Shown piece after piece: positions 1-6,252 of a stretch of 9,989 nucleotides of DNA. How positions within the stretch are numbered: position 1 is the stretch's first letter; each line of letters opens with the position of its first letter. Source of the stretch: Eubacterium sp. (GTDB lineage: Bacteria > Bacillota > Clostridia > Oscillospirales > Acutalibacteraceae); NCBI GenBank assembly GCA_029054965.1, contig JAIDEF010000386.1, positions 1 to 9,989 on the forward strand, in the 5' to 3' direction. Below the pieces are notes generated by a model, which worked only from the letters and a program-made list of their open reading frames with translations, ran no database searches and was not told the DNA's origin. The translations under genes were made by a program, and so were the position numbers.

Positions 1-662
1 ATATTTAAATTTCCAGCAGCACAGACAAATAATACTTGGGAATTATTTTTCATTATTTCATATAGTTTTTCATTTTCTTCACTAAAATTCCAACTACAGT
101 TAATAATTCTTGCACCTCTATCAATTGCATACTGCACTGCAGAAATTGCATCATTAGGAGAACCAGATGTCGATTTTAGAAATTTTACAGATAATATTTG
201 AGAAAAAGGAGCAATTCTTGATATTGTCGTAGCTATATATGTACCATGATAATCATATAGAGCATCTTCAAAAATAGAATTGTTATTATTATAGAAATTC
301 CATCCATAATAATCGTCAATAAAACCATTATTATCATTATCTTTTCCGTCTATCGGATCTTCAAAATTCATATAAGCCTTATCAACAAGTATATCATTTG
401 AATAATCAATACCTGAATCAACAACAGCAACTACTGTATGTTTGTTATTCTCAATCTTACTTAAAATCGGTATAATATTGATATCAACCCCGACTTCTCC
501 ATTTGACTCATTTATAGTTTGTCCGTAATTATACATTGCCCAGTCATATTGATACTGTTTTTTTATATCGATATTTTCTTTTATACTGCAAGCTGAAAAT
601 GTATAAAATATAAATATAATAATACTTAATAATTTAATAGTTTCTTTTTTACTCATTTTCAT
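1..662 (-). CDS. Subtilisin-like (S8) serine protease, lipoprotein, 3' part missing
   Basis: This is the first 220 residues of a subtilase; the rest, including the catalytic Ser, lies beyond the window start. A short hydrophobic signal segment (residues about 9-24) ends in FSAC, a lipobox-like site, so the enzyme is probably anchored outside the membrane through Cys25. There is no long propeptide: the mature part starts almost at once with a DWAMYNYGQ segment, like the QWGL-NTGQ start of thermitase-type subtilases. The Asp motif is VVAVVDSGID (Asp82). A DGKDNDNNGFIDD acidic loop that resembles calcium-binding subtilase loops follows at about 105-117. The His motif is DYHGTYIATTIS (His139), and AAGN (Asn218) gives the oxyanion Asn. 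The His motif departs from the usual HGTHVAG. Two in-frame ATGs (662 and 656) are possible and neither has a clear ribosome binding site. The gene follows the secreted-protein gene by 26 nt and is probably cotranscribed with it. The fold is certain; the substrate is unknown. Confidence 0.88.
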   Translation of the reverse strand, partial: MKMSKKETIKLLSIIIFIFYTFSACSIKENIDIKKQYQYDWAMYNYGQTINESNGEVGVDINIIPILSKIENNKHTVVAVVDSGIDYSNDILVDKAYMNFEDPIDGKDNDNNGFIDDYYGWNFYNNNNSIFEDALYDYHGTYIATTISRIAPFSQILSVKFLKSTSGSPNDAISAVQYAIDRGARIINCSWNFSEENEKLYEIMKNNSQVLFVCAAGNLN

Positions 663-688
663 TCTAAATAATTATTTAAAGAATATAA

Positions 689-1714
689 TCAATATCTAAT
701 TGTTGTGGATCTTTGGGGAGAAGTATCCCAAGCACCACCAACTGATATACCAACTGATGGTCCAGATGCGGATATTCCAATGGAAGCACTGCCAACACTT
801 AATACTCTATGACAATACTGAGAAAGAATTTTAGTATCATATCCCTGCATCTTTGTCTGATATATATTAAACGTTGCTGAGCCCGTTTTCGTCCTTACTT
901 GCGTTGAAAGTCCTGCAATTGATTGAGGAAATTTGAATTCGATACCTTTATTTACTGTTTCGTTAATTGTCATAGCATTTTGCTTAAAATATGTATCCCA
1001 TTTTGTTCCTCTATCATAATAGTAACTTGCTTTTGCGGATATATTACTCGAATTAAGATTTCCACCCCAAGCTGTAACTATTTCATCAGTAAAGATTGTT
1101 AATGTATATGGTGAAATCCAATTATATGTTAGAGTAACATTATACGATGGTGCTGTAGATGTCGATTTATTTGAATATAATTGTGTGTAAGTCAATTTTG
1201 ATGATGATATCGATCCAGAAGCAGTTATAGCATTATCTTTGTCTTTGCAATCGTAACTATTGTCTTCACTACGACCTTTTTCGATAGATTTTTTTAAATA
1301 CTTTGCTTCAGTTAAGCTAATATCTCTTTCGGCTGCTATTTCCACATCAGTTTGCTTAGAAATCTCATTGAGTTCATATCGATTTGATATAATAGCAGAT
1401 AAATCAGCACCCATTTCAACGAGAACATCATCTGAAGTACCCATAAAACTCTCAATTTCAGCTAAATTATCAAGCTCCAAAACAGAAGTTTCGATTTTAA
1501 CATTGTCTGGGTTATCGTTTAACGCTTTAACTAATTCTTTTCTTTGTTCGAGTGACAATGCATCAATACTTTCCTCAGGGTAACCATAGTTCACTAATAA
1601 CATATCATCATTAGTTAATTGAATATTATCAGCAGCAAATGCAAAACTATTGCCAGAAATAACAATTAATAATGCACAGCCGATTGTAAAAAAAGCATTA
1701 AATTTTCTCTTCAT
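689..1714 (-). CDS. Secreted protein of unknown function
   Basis: A 341-residue exported protein that I do not recognise functionally. The start at 1714 is set by AAAGGGG 8 nt upstream and by the signal peptide that begins there: basic MKRK, a hydrophobic core at about residues 7-19, and a probable signal peptidase I site near AFA-AD (about residue 27). There is no lipobox. The mature N-terminal part (about 30-75) contains DDMLLVNYGYPEESIDALS followed by a Lys/Glu-rich helix, a pattern I associate from memory with hypothetical exported clostridial proteins. The middle (about 80-160) is acidic and probably helical. The C-terminal half (about 165-341) is Ser/Thr/Tyr-rich and probably beta, ending in a Gly/Ser-rich stretch with SIGISASGPSVGISVGGAW. 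The frame stays open to an ATG at 1804, but that site has no ribosome binding site and lies inside the 5' leader. The gene is followed 26 nt later by a lipoprotein subtilase, so the product could be a substrate or partner of that protease; this is inference only. Confidence 0.8.
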   Translation of the reverse strand: MKRKFNAFFTIGCALLIVISGNSFAFAADNIQLTNDDMLLVNYGYPEESIDALSLEQRKELVKALNDNPDNVKIETSVLELDNLAEIESFMGTSDDVLVEMGADLSAIISNRYELNEISKQTDVEIAAERDISLTEAKYLKKSIEKGRSEDNSYDCKDKDNAITASGSISSSKLTYTQLYSNKSTSTAPSYNVTLTYNWISPYTLTIFTDEIVTAWGGNLNSSNISAKASYYYDRGTKWDTYFKQNAMTINETVNKGIEFKFPQSIAGLSTQVRTKTGSATFNIYQTKMQGYDTKILSQYCHRVLSVGSASIGISASGPSVGISVGGAWDTSPQRSTTIRY

Positions 1715-1826
1715 AAATAAATCCCCTTTATCATATAATATTTCTACTATTTTGTAAATGTGCTTTAAGTTTTTATTTAGTACATCGGACTCACCTCTAT
1801 CCATTTTTAATAAAACATCTTATTCT
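1715..1826 (-). promoter_or_regulatory. 5' leader of the secreted-protein gene, with a possible two-codon ORF
   Basis: This untranslated stretch of about 112 nt lies between the predicted transcription start and the secreted-protein ATG. It contains GAGGTGA followed, 5 nt after the AGGTGA core, by ATG TAC TAA (1785-1777), a start codon with only one sense codon before the stop. I recognise no riboswitch family and see no terminator hairpin. The leader may simply be long, or the minimal ORF may load and stall ribosomes. Confidence refers to the existence of a leader, not to a regulatory role. Confidence 0.35.
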
Positions 1827-1832
1827 AATCAC

Positions 1833-1861
1833 ATAATAGCATAGATATTATATGTTGTCAA
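1833..1861 (-). promoter_or_regulatory. Sigma-A-type promoter of the secreted protein/subtilase operon
   Basis: Read on the minus strand, TTGACA (1861-1856) and TATTAT (1838-1833) are separated by exactly 17 nt. The -35 is a perfect consensus and the -10 differs from TATAAT at one position. The predicted transcription start is near 1826, leaving a 5' leader of about 112 nt before the ATG at 1714. It lies just downstream of the terminator of the ABC transporter unit, as expected for an independent transcription unit. Confidence 0.75.
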
Positions 1862-1891
1862 CAATATATTTTCTGCATATGTATTTGGTCA

Positions 1892-1923
1892 AAAAAGTGA
1901 CAGGATTTATCCTGTCACTTTTT
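1892..1923 (-). terminator. Intrinsic terminator of the ABC transporter operon
   Basis: A near-perfect hairpin with GTGACAGGAT (1897-1906) against ATCCTGTCAC (1909-1918), extended by five flanking A-T pairs. On the minus strand the stem is followed by a run of T. It lies 12 nt after the ATPase stop codon. Because A and T runs flank both sides, it could also work on the opposite strand, although no plus-strand gene ends here. Confidence 0.9.
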
Positions 1924-1935
1924 GTTCATTTATTG

Positions 1936-2709
1936 TTAATTTCCTGTTTCGATACTGATTTCATCAAATATTTTGAGAATATCCTCGACAGGGGTATTCT
2001 TTTTTTCTTCATCCCTGATATCAAGAATTGCGTTGCCTGAATGCATCATAACAAGTCGGTTGCCGTATTCGGCAGCAAATCTTAAGTTATGCGTAACCAT
2101 CATTGTAGTGATATTATTTTTAAGCACAAGCTCGTTTGTCAGCCCCATAACAATCTCGGAGGATTTAGGATCAAGGGCAGCAATATGCTCGTCAAGAATG
2201 AGCAAATCCACATTTGTCATATTGGCAATAACAAGTGCAAGAGCCTGCCTCTGACCGCCTGAAAGCGTGCCAACCTGCACACCCATTCTGTTTTCAAGAC
2301 CCATATTACATTGTTCAACAAGTGATTTATAATAATCAATTCGCTTTTTATTGACGCATCTTGCAAGACCGAAGGGCTTATTTTTATTATCGGCAAGTGC
2401 CATATTTTCAAGAATTGTCAAATCAGCACAGGTGCCGACTCTTGGTTCCTGAAAAACTCTGCCGATAATTTTTGCCCTTTTAAATTCCGATACATGGGTA
2501 ATATCTTTTCCGTTGAATAGGATTTTACCGCTGTCAGGCTTAAGTGAACCGCAAATAAGATTAAGCAGTGTAGTTTTACCGCTGCCGTTTGAACCGATTA
2601 TTGAAACAAAGTCACCCTTATTAACTTTGAAATTGAAATTATCAAAAACAGTTGATTCGTCCACAGAGCCCACGTTAAAGCGTTTAGTAATGTTATTTAA
2701 TTCAAGCAT
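1936..2709 (-). CDS. ABC transporter ATP-binding protein (COG1101 type)
   Basis: This 257-residue cytoplasmic ATPase powers the importer encoded with it. All ATPase motifs are intact: Walker A GSNGSGKTT (39-47), Q-loop VFQEP (Gln87), signature LSGGQ (149-153), Walker B VDLLILDEH (Glu174 as catalytic base) and the switch His in MMVTH (His207). The start at 2709 has AGGAGAG at the right distance and overlaps the permease stop by 8 nt (ATGCTTGA), so the two are probably translationally coupled. Family knowledge: this ATPase type accompanies COG2984 binding proteins and COG4120 permeases, a group that includes streptococcal TrpXYZ. An amino acid, perhaps aromatic, is a plausible substrate, but the sequence does not prove it. 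It is the last gene of its transcription unit. Confidence 0.93.
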   Translation of the reverse strand: MLELNNITKRFNVGSVDESTVFDNFNFKVNKGDFVSIIGSNGSGKTTLLNLICGSLKPDSGKILFNGKDITHVSEFKRAKIIGRVFQEPRVGTCADLTILENMALADNKNKPFGLARCVNKKRIDYYKSLVEQCNMGLENRMGVQVGTLSGGQRQALALVIANMTNVDLLILDEHIAALDPKSSEIVMGLTNELVLKNNITTMMVTHNLRFAAEYGNRLVMMHSGNAILDIRDEEKKNTPVEDILKIFDEISIETGN

Positions 2710-3625
2710 TTTTCTCTCTCCTTTTTGCACTCTTACCCTGAAGAGTTCCGCTGAACACAAGAGCTATGACAAACAGAACAGCCATAAGGAGCTTATTATA
2801 TTCACTCGGCAGCCCGATAACTACAGCAATCTGCAAGCAAGCCTTATAAATAATTGTACCTGAAATAACCATTGTGGTCGCCTTCATAAAGCCCACTCGC
2901 TTGAAGAGTGACAGACCGATAATAACACTTGAAAGACCGAATACCACCATACCAACACCCATTGTTGTATTAGCAGTTTCGGTACTCTGTGCAATAACAG
3001 CACCGCTGATGGCAGCAAGTCCATTACCGATTGCAAGTCCTAAAATCTTTGTCATACCCGGATTTTTAGCAAGCATAACAACAAACTGTTGATTTGAACC
3101 TGTAGCACGAAGGAGCATACCTGACTTTGTTTTCAGGTACAAATCCATAAGAATTTTAAGCACAATAACGAATATTGCAAGTACAATAAGCTTTCTTATA
3201 TTCATTCCGCCTGCTTCAGATGGGAGAATGTTGGCCACACCACTGTTGAATATTGTTTTCTGCCCGAAAATTGATGCAACAGACTGACCGCCTGTACCAA
3301 ATTTTATAAGAACAAGATTTATTGACAATAGCAAAGTATATACAAGTATACCTGACAACAGCGGCTGAAGCTTCAGCTTAACATGCAGAACACCTGTCAG
3401 ACAGCCTGCAATTAATCCGCATCCAAAGGCAATCAGCAGACTCAACCAAGGATTAAAGCCTTTTAAAATAAGAATACTTGACACAATTGCACCAAGCGGC
3501 ATTGTTCCGTCAACAGATAAATCAGGGAAATCAAGTATGCTGTATGAAAGATAAACACCGAGTGCAAGAATTGCGTACTTGAAGCCTTCCTCAAGTACAA
3601 CCTTAATTATATTTAAAGTTTCCAT
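2702..3625 (-). CDS. ABC transporter permease (BPD_transp_2 / COG4120 type)
   Basis: A 307-residue polytopic membrane protein that forms the translocation channel of the importer. It shows many hydrophobic segments (about 8-9 by eye). Near the N-terminus is LDFPDLSVDGTMPLGA (about 31-46), a segment typical of permeases that pair with COG2984 binding proteins, related to the LivH/RbsC superfamily. The start at 3625 is chosen for AGGAAG 7 nt upstream. The open frame continues to an ATG at 3670, but that extension lies within a strong intercistronic hairpin and lacks a ribosome binding site. The Arg/Lys-rich C-terminus (KSAKRREKNA) is probably cytoplasmic. Its stop overlaps the ATPase start. Confidence 0.92.
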   Translation of the reverse strand: METLNIIKVVLEEGFKYAILALGVYLSYSILDFPDLSVDGTMPLGAIVSSILILKGFNPWLSLLIAFGCGLIAGCLTGVLHVKLKLQPLLSGILVYTLLLSINLVLIKFGTGGQSVASIFGQKTIFNSGVANILPSEAGGMNIRKLIVLAIFVIVLKILMDLYLKTKSGMLLRATGSNQQFVVMLAKNPGMTKILGLAIGNGLAAISGAVIAQSTETANTTMGVGMVVFGLSSVIIGLSLFKRVGFMKATTMVISGTIIYKACLQIAVVIGLPSEYNKLLMAVLFVIALVFSGTLQGKSAKRREKNA

Positions 3626-3641
3626 AAAATCACTTCCTGCC

Positions 3642-3676
3642 AAGAAAATGAGCAGAGTTAATCTGCCCATTTTCTT
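3642..3676 (-). promoter_or_regulatory. Intercistronic hairpin between binding-protein and permease genes
   Basis: A 15-bp stem (3642-3656 with 3662-3676, one G-U wobble on the minus-strand RNA) closes a 5-nt loop in the 65-nt gap. It is 14 nt after the binding-protein stop and directly before the permease ribosome binding site. No proper T run follows, since TTGGCAGG comes next, so it looks more like a stability or processing element, or a partial terminator, than a full one. Such hairpins are known to keep binding-protein mRNA more abundant than permease mRNA; that role here is inference. Confidence 0.7.
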
Positions 3677-3690
3677 ATTATTGTAAATTA

Positions 3691-4707
3691 TTACTCGCCT
3701 GCTTTTACCTGCTGAACATCAGCCAAAGACTCAGGAATAGAAATTCCAAGCTTTGATGCTGTATCAGGATTAATTACGAGGAAAGAATCTGTAACAGTAA
3801 CTGCAGGATATGTTTTTGCATCCTTACCACTGAGAATATCAACTGCAATCTGCCCTGTTCTTTCGCCGAGAGCAACATAGTCGATTGAAGCAGATGCAAG
3901 ACAACCCTTCTTGACCTGTTCAATCTCTGAACCATATACAGGAACTTTTGCAGCATCAGCCTGCTCAAGAAATACATTCATATTATCAACAACATTGTTG
4001 TCTGTTAAATTTGTGATAGCATCAATCTGAGGTATAAGTGCTGCCGCAGCAGACGCAAGCTCGGAAGCCTCGGCAATGCCCTGTGACTTAAGCTCAATAC
4101 CTGCCTTCGCACACTCAGCCTGCAAGGTTTTTAACTGACTGATTGAATTAGCCTCACTTGTAGTGTAAAAAACACCGAGAGTTTTGATTTCAGGCTGAAG
4201 AGTTTTTATAAGCTCAATCTGACCGGCAATATCAATTGCATCAGCAGTACCTGTACAATTTTTATTCGGTACTTCCATAGTTTCAACAAGACCTGCAGCA
4301 ACGGGGTCAGAAACAGCACAGAAAACAACAGGAGTACCTGCAGATGCATTCTGTACTGCAGAGTAAGCACTCATTGCGGCAGGAGTAGCAACTGCAATGA
4401 CAAGGTCATAGCCGCTTGCAACCATCTGCTGTGCATAGCTCTGGCAGTCAGCATCGGCACTGCCGCTTGAACCAATCTGAACATCATACTTAATACCCGC
4501 CTCATCAAGAGCATTCTTAACTCCCTGTGTACAGTTGTCAAGACTTGTATGCGGCATATACTGAAGTATAGCAACCTTATTCTGACTGCTTTCAGTATTA
4601 TTGTTTGTATTTGTTTCGTTATTCTCTTTTGCTGTACAGCCTGCAAATATTGCTGCTGCAAACAGTATTGATAATACTACTGCTAAAACTTTTTTTAAAT
4701 TTTTCAT
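3691..4707 (-). CDS. ABC transporter substrate-binding lipoprotein (PF04392 / COG2984)
   Basis: This 338-residue lipoprotein captures substrate outside the membrane and passes it to the permease. The signal peptide MKNLKKVLAVVLSILFAAAI ends in the lipobox FAGC (Cys24), followed by a flexible Asn/Thr/Glu-rich linker (about 28-42). The mature part is a two-lobe binding protein: VAILQYMPHTSLDNCTQGV starts lobe 1, GYDLVIAVATPAAMSAYSA and TPVVFCAVSDPVAAGLV follow, and KTLGVFYTTSEANS starts lobe 2. These are hallmarks of the ABC_sub_bind family that includes streptococcal TrpX. The start has GGAGGA close upstream. The gene heads the importer cluster and lies 54 nt after the RimJ/RimL-type acetyltransferase, with no terminator seen between them, so readthrough from the attenuator-controlled cassette is possible. 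Substrate is unproven; aromatic amino acids are the best guess. Confidence 0.92.
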   Translation of the reverse strand: MKNLKKVLAVVLSILFAAAIFAGCTAKENNETNTNNNTESSQNKVAILQYMPHTSLDNCTQGVKNALDEAGIKYDVQIGSSGSADADCQSYAQQMVASGYDLVIAVATPAAMSAYSAVQNASAGTPVVFCAVSDPVAAGLVETMEVPNKNCTGTADAIDIAGQIELIKTLQPEIKTLGVFYTTSEANSISQLKTLQAECAKAGIELKSQGIAEASELASAAAALIPQIDAITNLTDNNVVDNMNVFLEQADAAKVPVYGSEIEQVKKGCLASASIDYVALGERTGQIAVDILSGKDAKTYPAVTVTDSFLVINPDTASKLGISIPESLADVQQVKAGE

Positions 4708-4761
4708 AATAGTTCCTCCAAAATATAAGGTTAATTATAAACCTGTAATTAATATATTGTT

Positions 4762-5283
4762 TTAATATTCTAAAGTATAAAATTTTGCTTTGAAAGTTAC
4801 ACTTCCGTCCAGCTTGGAATATTCACCGTAATGATGAAATTTAAGACCAAGCTTTTCCATAACCTTGCCTGAACGCGGATTCTCAACTGCGTGATCACTG
4901 CATATTTTATCAACGCCAAGCTTGCTGTGGGCATAATCAACAATTGCTCTCATAGCCTCGGTACAATAGCCCTTGTGCCAATAATCATAATGAAAATTGT
5001 AGCCTATCCCCCAGTAGCCGTCCATAAATTTATTAGGACCTATGCCGCCTGTTCCTATCACCCTGTTTTCACTCTTTAAAACAAATGCCCAGTTCCATTC
5101 TTCTTCATCAACAAGGGTTGTTTTAATCCAGTCAATGGTCTGCTGAATATCTGTAAATGTAGGATAGCACATATATCTCGCAACACGTTCATCACTGTTC
5201 CAGCTAAAACAAGCTTCAGCATCATCAAGTGTTATGGGTCTTAATATTAATCTTTCTGTTTCCAATATCGGTTCTTTACTCAT
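4762..5283 (-). CDS. RimJ/RimL-type GNAT acetyltransferase
   Basis: A 173-residue cytoplasmic N-acetyltransferase that uses acetyl-CoA. It begins with the family-typical LETERLILRPITLDDAEACF (8-27). The acetyl-CoA loop region is YDYWHKGYCTEAM (about residues 98-110), where W-H-K-G-Y-x-T-E-A is the usual RimJ/RimL form of motif A, followed by ENPRSGKVMEKLGLKF, the typical motif B. The ATG at 5283 is preferred: AAAGGTGG lies 9 nt upstream and the ATG overlaps the HIT stop by 8 nt (ATGAGTAA), suggesting coupling. A TTG three codons earlier directly abuts the Shine-Dalgarno and is unlikely. Family members acetylate ribosomal protein N-termini, other proteins or small toxic compounds; the acceptor here is unknown. 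It is the third gene of the GNAT-HIT-GNAT cassette. Confidence 0.9.
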   Translation of the reverse strand: MSKEPILETERLILRPITLDDAEACFSWNSDERVARYMCYPTFTDIQQTIDWIKTTLVDEEEWNWAFVLKSENRVIGTGGIGPNKFMDGYWGIGYNFHYDYWHKGYCTEAMRAIVDYAHSKLGVDKICSDHAVENPRSGKVMEKLGLKFHHYGEYSKLDGSVTFKAKFYTLEY

Positions 5284-5689
5284 ATTGTTCAACCACCTTT
5301 AATTTTTTCTGTATTTCCTCAAGAGATGTAATACCGCCATTAAGCTTTATCCAGGCATCTATTTTATCATTATCTTTGCGAGGAATAATATGAATATGAA
5401 AATGACCTACAGACTGCTGTGCCGCTTCACCGTTTGCATTAAGAATATTTACACCGCTGAAACCGCAAGTATTAACCAAATGATTTGAAATCAGCTTAAC
5501 GGACCTCATTAATTCACTTAAAGTAAAATCATCACAGTCAAAAATATTTTTGCAGTGCTTTTTCGGTATAACAAGTATATGACCATCATTATCCTTCGCA
5601 GGGTCTAAAAATGCAATTGAATATTCATTCTCATAAATTTTATAGCAAGGTATCTCCCTTTTAGCTATCCGACAAAATAAACAAGTCAT
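5276..5689 (-). CDS. HIT-family (histidine triad) nucleotide hydrolase/transferase
   Basis: A 137-residue protein, the usual length for bacterial HIT proteins. The triad is QSVGHFHIHIIPR, with His96, His98 and His100; the middle His is the nucleophile that takes up the nucleotidyl group. The N-terminus has CLFC (Cys3, Cys6) and a downstream KKHC (His45), matching the zinc site of the Hit/HinT branch. GHILVIPKKH (36-45) is also family-typical. Known relatives split AMP-lysine, aminoacyl-adenylates or other nucleoside phosphoramidates; the substrate here is unknown. The start at 5689 follows the preceding stop TGA by 1 nt, with AGAGGA about 9 nt upstream inside the end of the previous gene, so translation is probably coupled. 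It sits between two GNAT genes under the attenuator. Confidence 0.92.
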   Translation of the reverse strand: MTCLFCRIAKREIPCYKIYENEYSIAFLDPAKDNDGHILVIPKKHCKNIFDCDDFTLSELMRSVKLISNHLVNTCGFSGVNILNANGEAAQQSVGHFHIHIIPRKDNDKIDAWIKLNGGITSLEEIQKKLKVVEQYE

Positions 5690-5690
5690 A

Positions 5691-6155
5691 TCATTTATTC
5701 CTCTTTTCATATTCAATGATTGTCATACGCTTATTGATTTTCTTTTCATTGCCTATTGGGATATAACCCATTTTTTCATAAAGGTGACAATTGTTCTTTT
5801 CTTCCTTAATTGTATTGAGCCACCATCGTTTATTACTGGGGAAAAGATTTTCCGCAGCCCTAATTGCTTGCTGTGCAACACCCCTGTTCTGAAATTCTTT
5901 CAGTACAAAGAGCCTTGCAAGTTTTGCCGTGTCGTTCGTGACGGCAATCCAGATTTCACCGACTGCTTTGCCATCAAGAATAATCCAGAACATATATAAA
6001 TCAGGATGATTATAAAAATCGTTAAACCTTTTAAAGCTTTCAAATATAGGATTTATTCTGTCAAAGTACTTCAAGAATGTGGGCATAAAGCCTTTGCGGT
6101 GCATTCTGTATGCACTTTTCAGTTCACTTGGCTTAATCGAACTAAGCTTAACCAT
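5691..6155 (-). CDS. GNAT-family N-acetyltransferase behind a leader-peptide attenuator
   Basis: A 154-residue acetyltransferase. The start at 6155 is certain from AGGAGG 7 nt upstream; the frame stays open further, but that extension runs through the terminator and leader ORF and is not translated. An N-terminal MHRKGFMPTFLKYFDRINP segment (18-36) is typical of small clostridial GNATs. The central strand VGEIWIAV (65-72) leads to motif A, LARLFVLKEFQNRGVAQQA (79-97), with QNRGVA as the acetyl-CoA pyrophosphate loop. CHLYEKMGYIPI (123-134) is the usual motif B. The acceptor is unknown. It is the first gene after a complete attenuator, so its product is probably needed only under a specific stress such as a translation inhibitor or amino acid shortage. 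HIT and a second GNAT follow with almost no spacing. Confidence 0.9.
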   Translation of the reverse strand: MVKLSSIKPSELKSAYRMHRKGFMPTFLKYFDRINPIFESFKRFNDFYNHPDLYMFWIILDGKAVGEIWIAVTNDTAKLARLFVLKEFQNRGVAQQAIRAAENLFPSNKRWWLNTIKEEKNNCHLYEKMGYIPIGNEKKINKRMTIIEYEKRNK

Positions 6156-6170
6156 AATATAACCTCCTGT

Positions 6171-6211
6171 AAAAAAATAACTGCTGATGAACCAAGTGTT
6201 CATCAGCAGTT
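6171..6211 (-). terminator. Attenuator terminator (regions 3:4) before the GNAT gene
   Basis: On the minus strand AACTGCTGATGAAC (6211-6198) pairs perfectly with GTTCATCAGCAGTT (6192-6179) around a 5-nt loop, followed by ATTTTTTT. This is a 14-bp intrinsic terminator. It lies between the leader ORF and the GNAT ribosome binding site, 2 nt before AGGAGG, so it must be bypassed for the cassette to be expressed from the leader promoter. Confidence 0.92.
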
Positions 6212-6252
6212 TAATAATTGATATAGATAAATTAAAACTAACTGCTATGAAC
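6198..6252 (-). promoter_or_regulatory. Antiterminator (regions 2:3) of the attenuator
   Basis: GTTCATAGCAGTT (6252-6240), the last codons of the leader ORF, is identical to the terminator 3' arm except for one missing C. It can therefore pair with AACTGCTGATGAAC (6211-6198) with a single bulge. This pairing excludes the terminator. A ribosome that reaches the stop codon at 6240-6238 would cover the first strand and favour termination; one stalled upstream would leave it free. AACTGTT (6313-6307) can also pair with AGCAGTT (6246-6240) through six Watson-Crick pairs and one wobble, giving the third alternative state. Confidence 0.8.

Noticed and set aside
1260..1583. Plus-strand open frame of 107 codons opposite the secreted-protein gene
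   Set aside because: Low-complexity Ser/Leu-rich translation typical of the reverse frame of a Glu/Asp/Leu-rich gene; no ribosome binding site or promoter.
1730..1758. Second promoter-like pair TTTACA, 17 nt, TATGAT upstream of the secreted-protein gene
   Set aside because: Its transcription start would fall within the Shine-Dalgarno sequence and remove it. The TTGACA/TATTAT promoter further upstream is better.
1715..1804. 30-residue N-terminal extension of the secreted protein
   Set aside because: No ribosome binding site precedes the ATG at 1804, and the extension would put the signal peptide in the middle of the protein.
3626..3670. 15-residue N-terminal extension of the permease
   Set aside because: It is encoded largely by the 15-bp intercistronic hairpin and has no ribosome binding site, while 3625 has AGGAAG at correct spacing.
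4708..4761. T-box or other tRNA-sensing leader expected for some TrpXYZ-type operons
   Set aside because: The gap is only 54 nt, far too short, and has no T-box sequence.
4728..4762. Possible promoter or terminator before the binding-protein gene: TATAAT at 4739-4734 and a 5-bp hairpin AGGTT/AACCT
   Set aside because: No -35-like sequence lies 16-18 nt upstream of the TATAAT, and the hairpin is short with no T run after it. AT-rich DNA gives such matches by chance.
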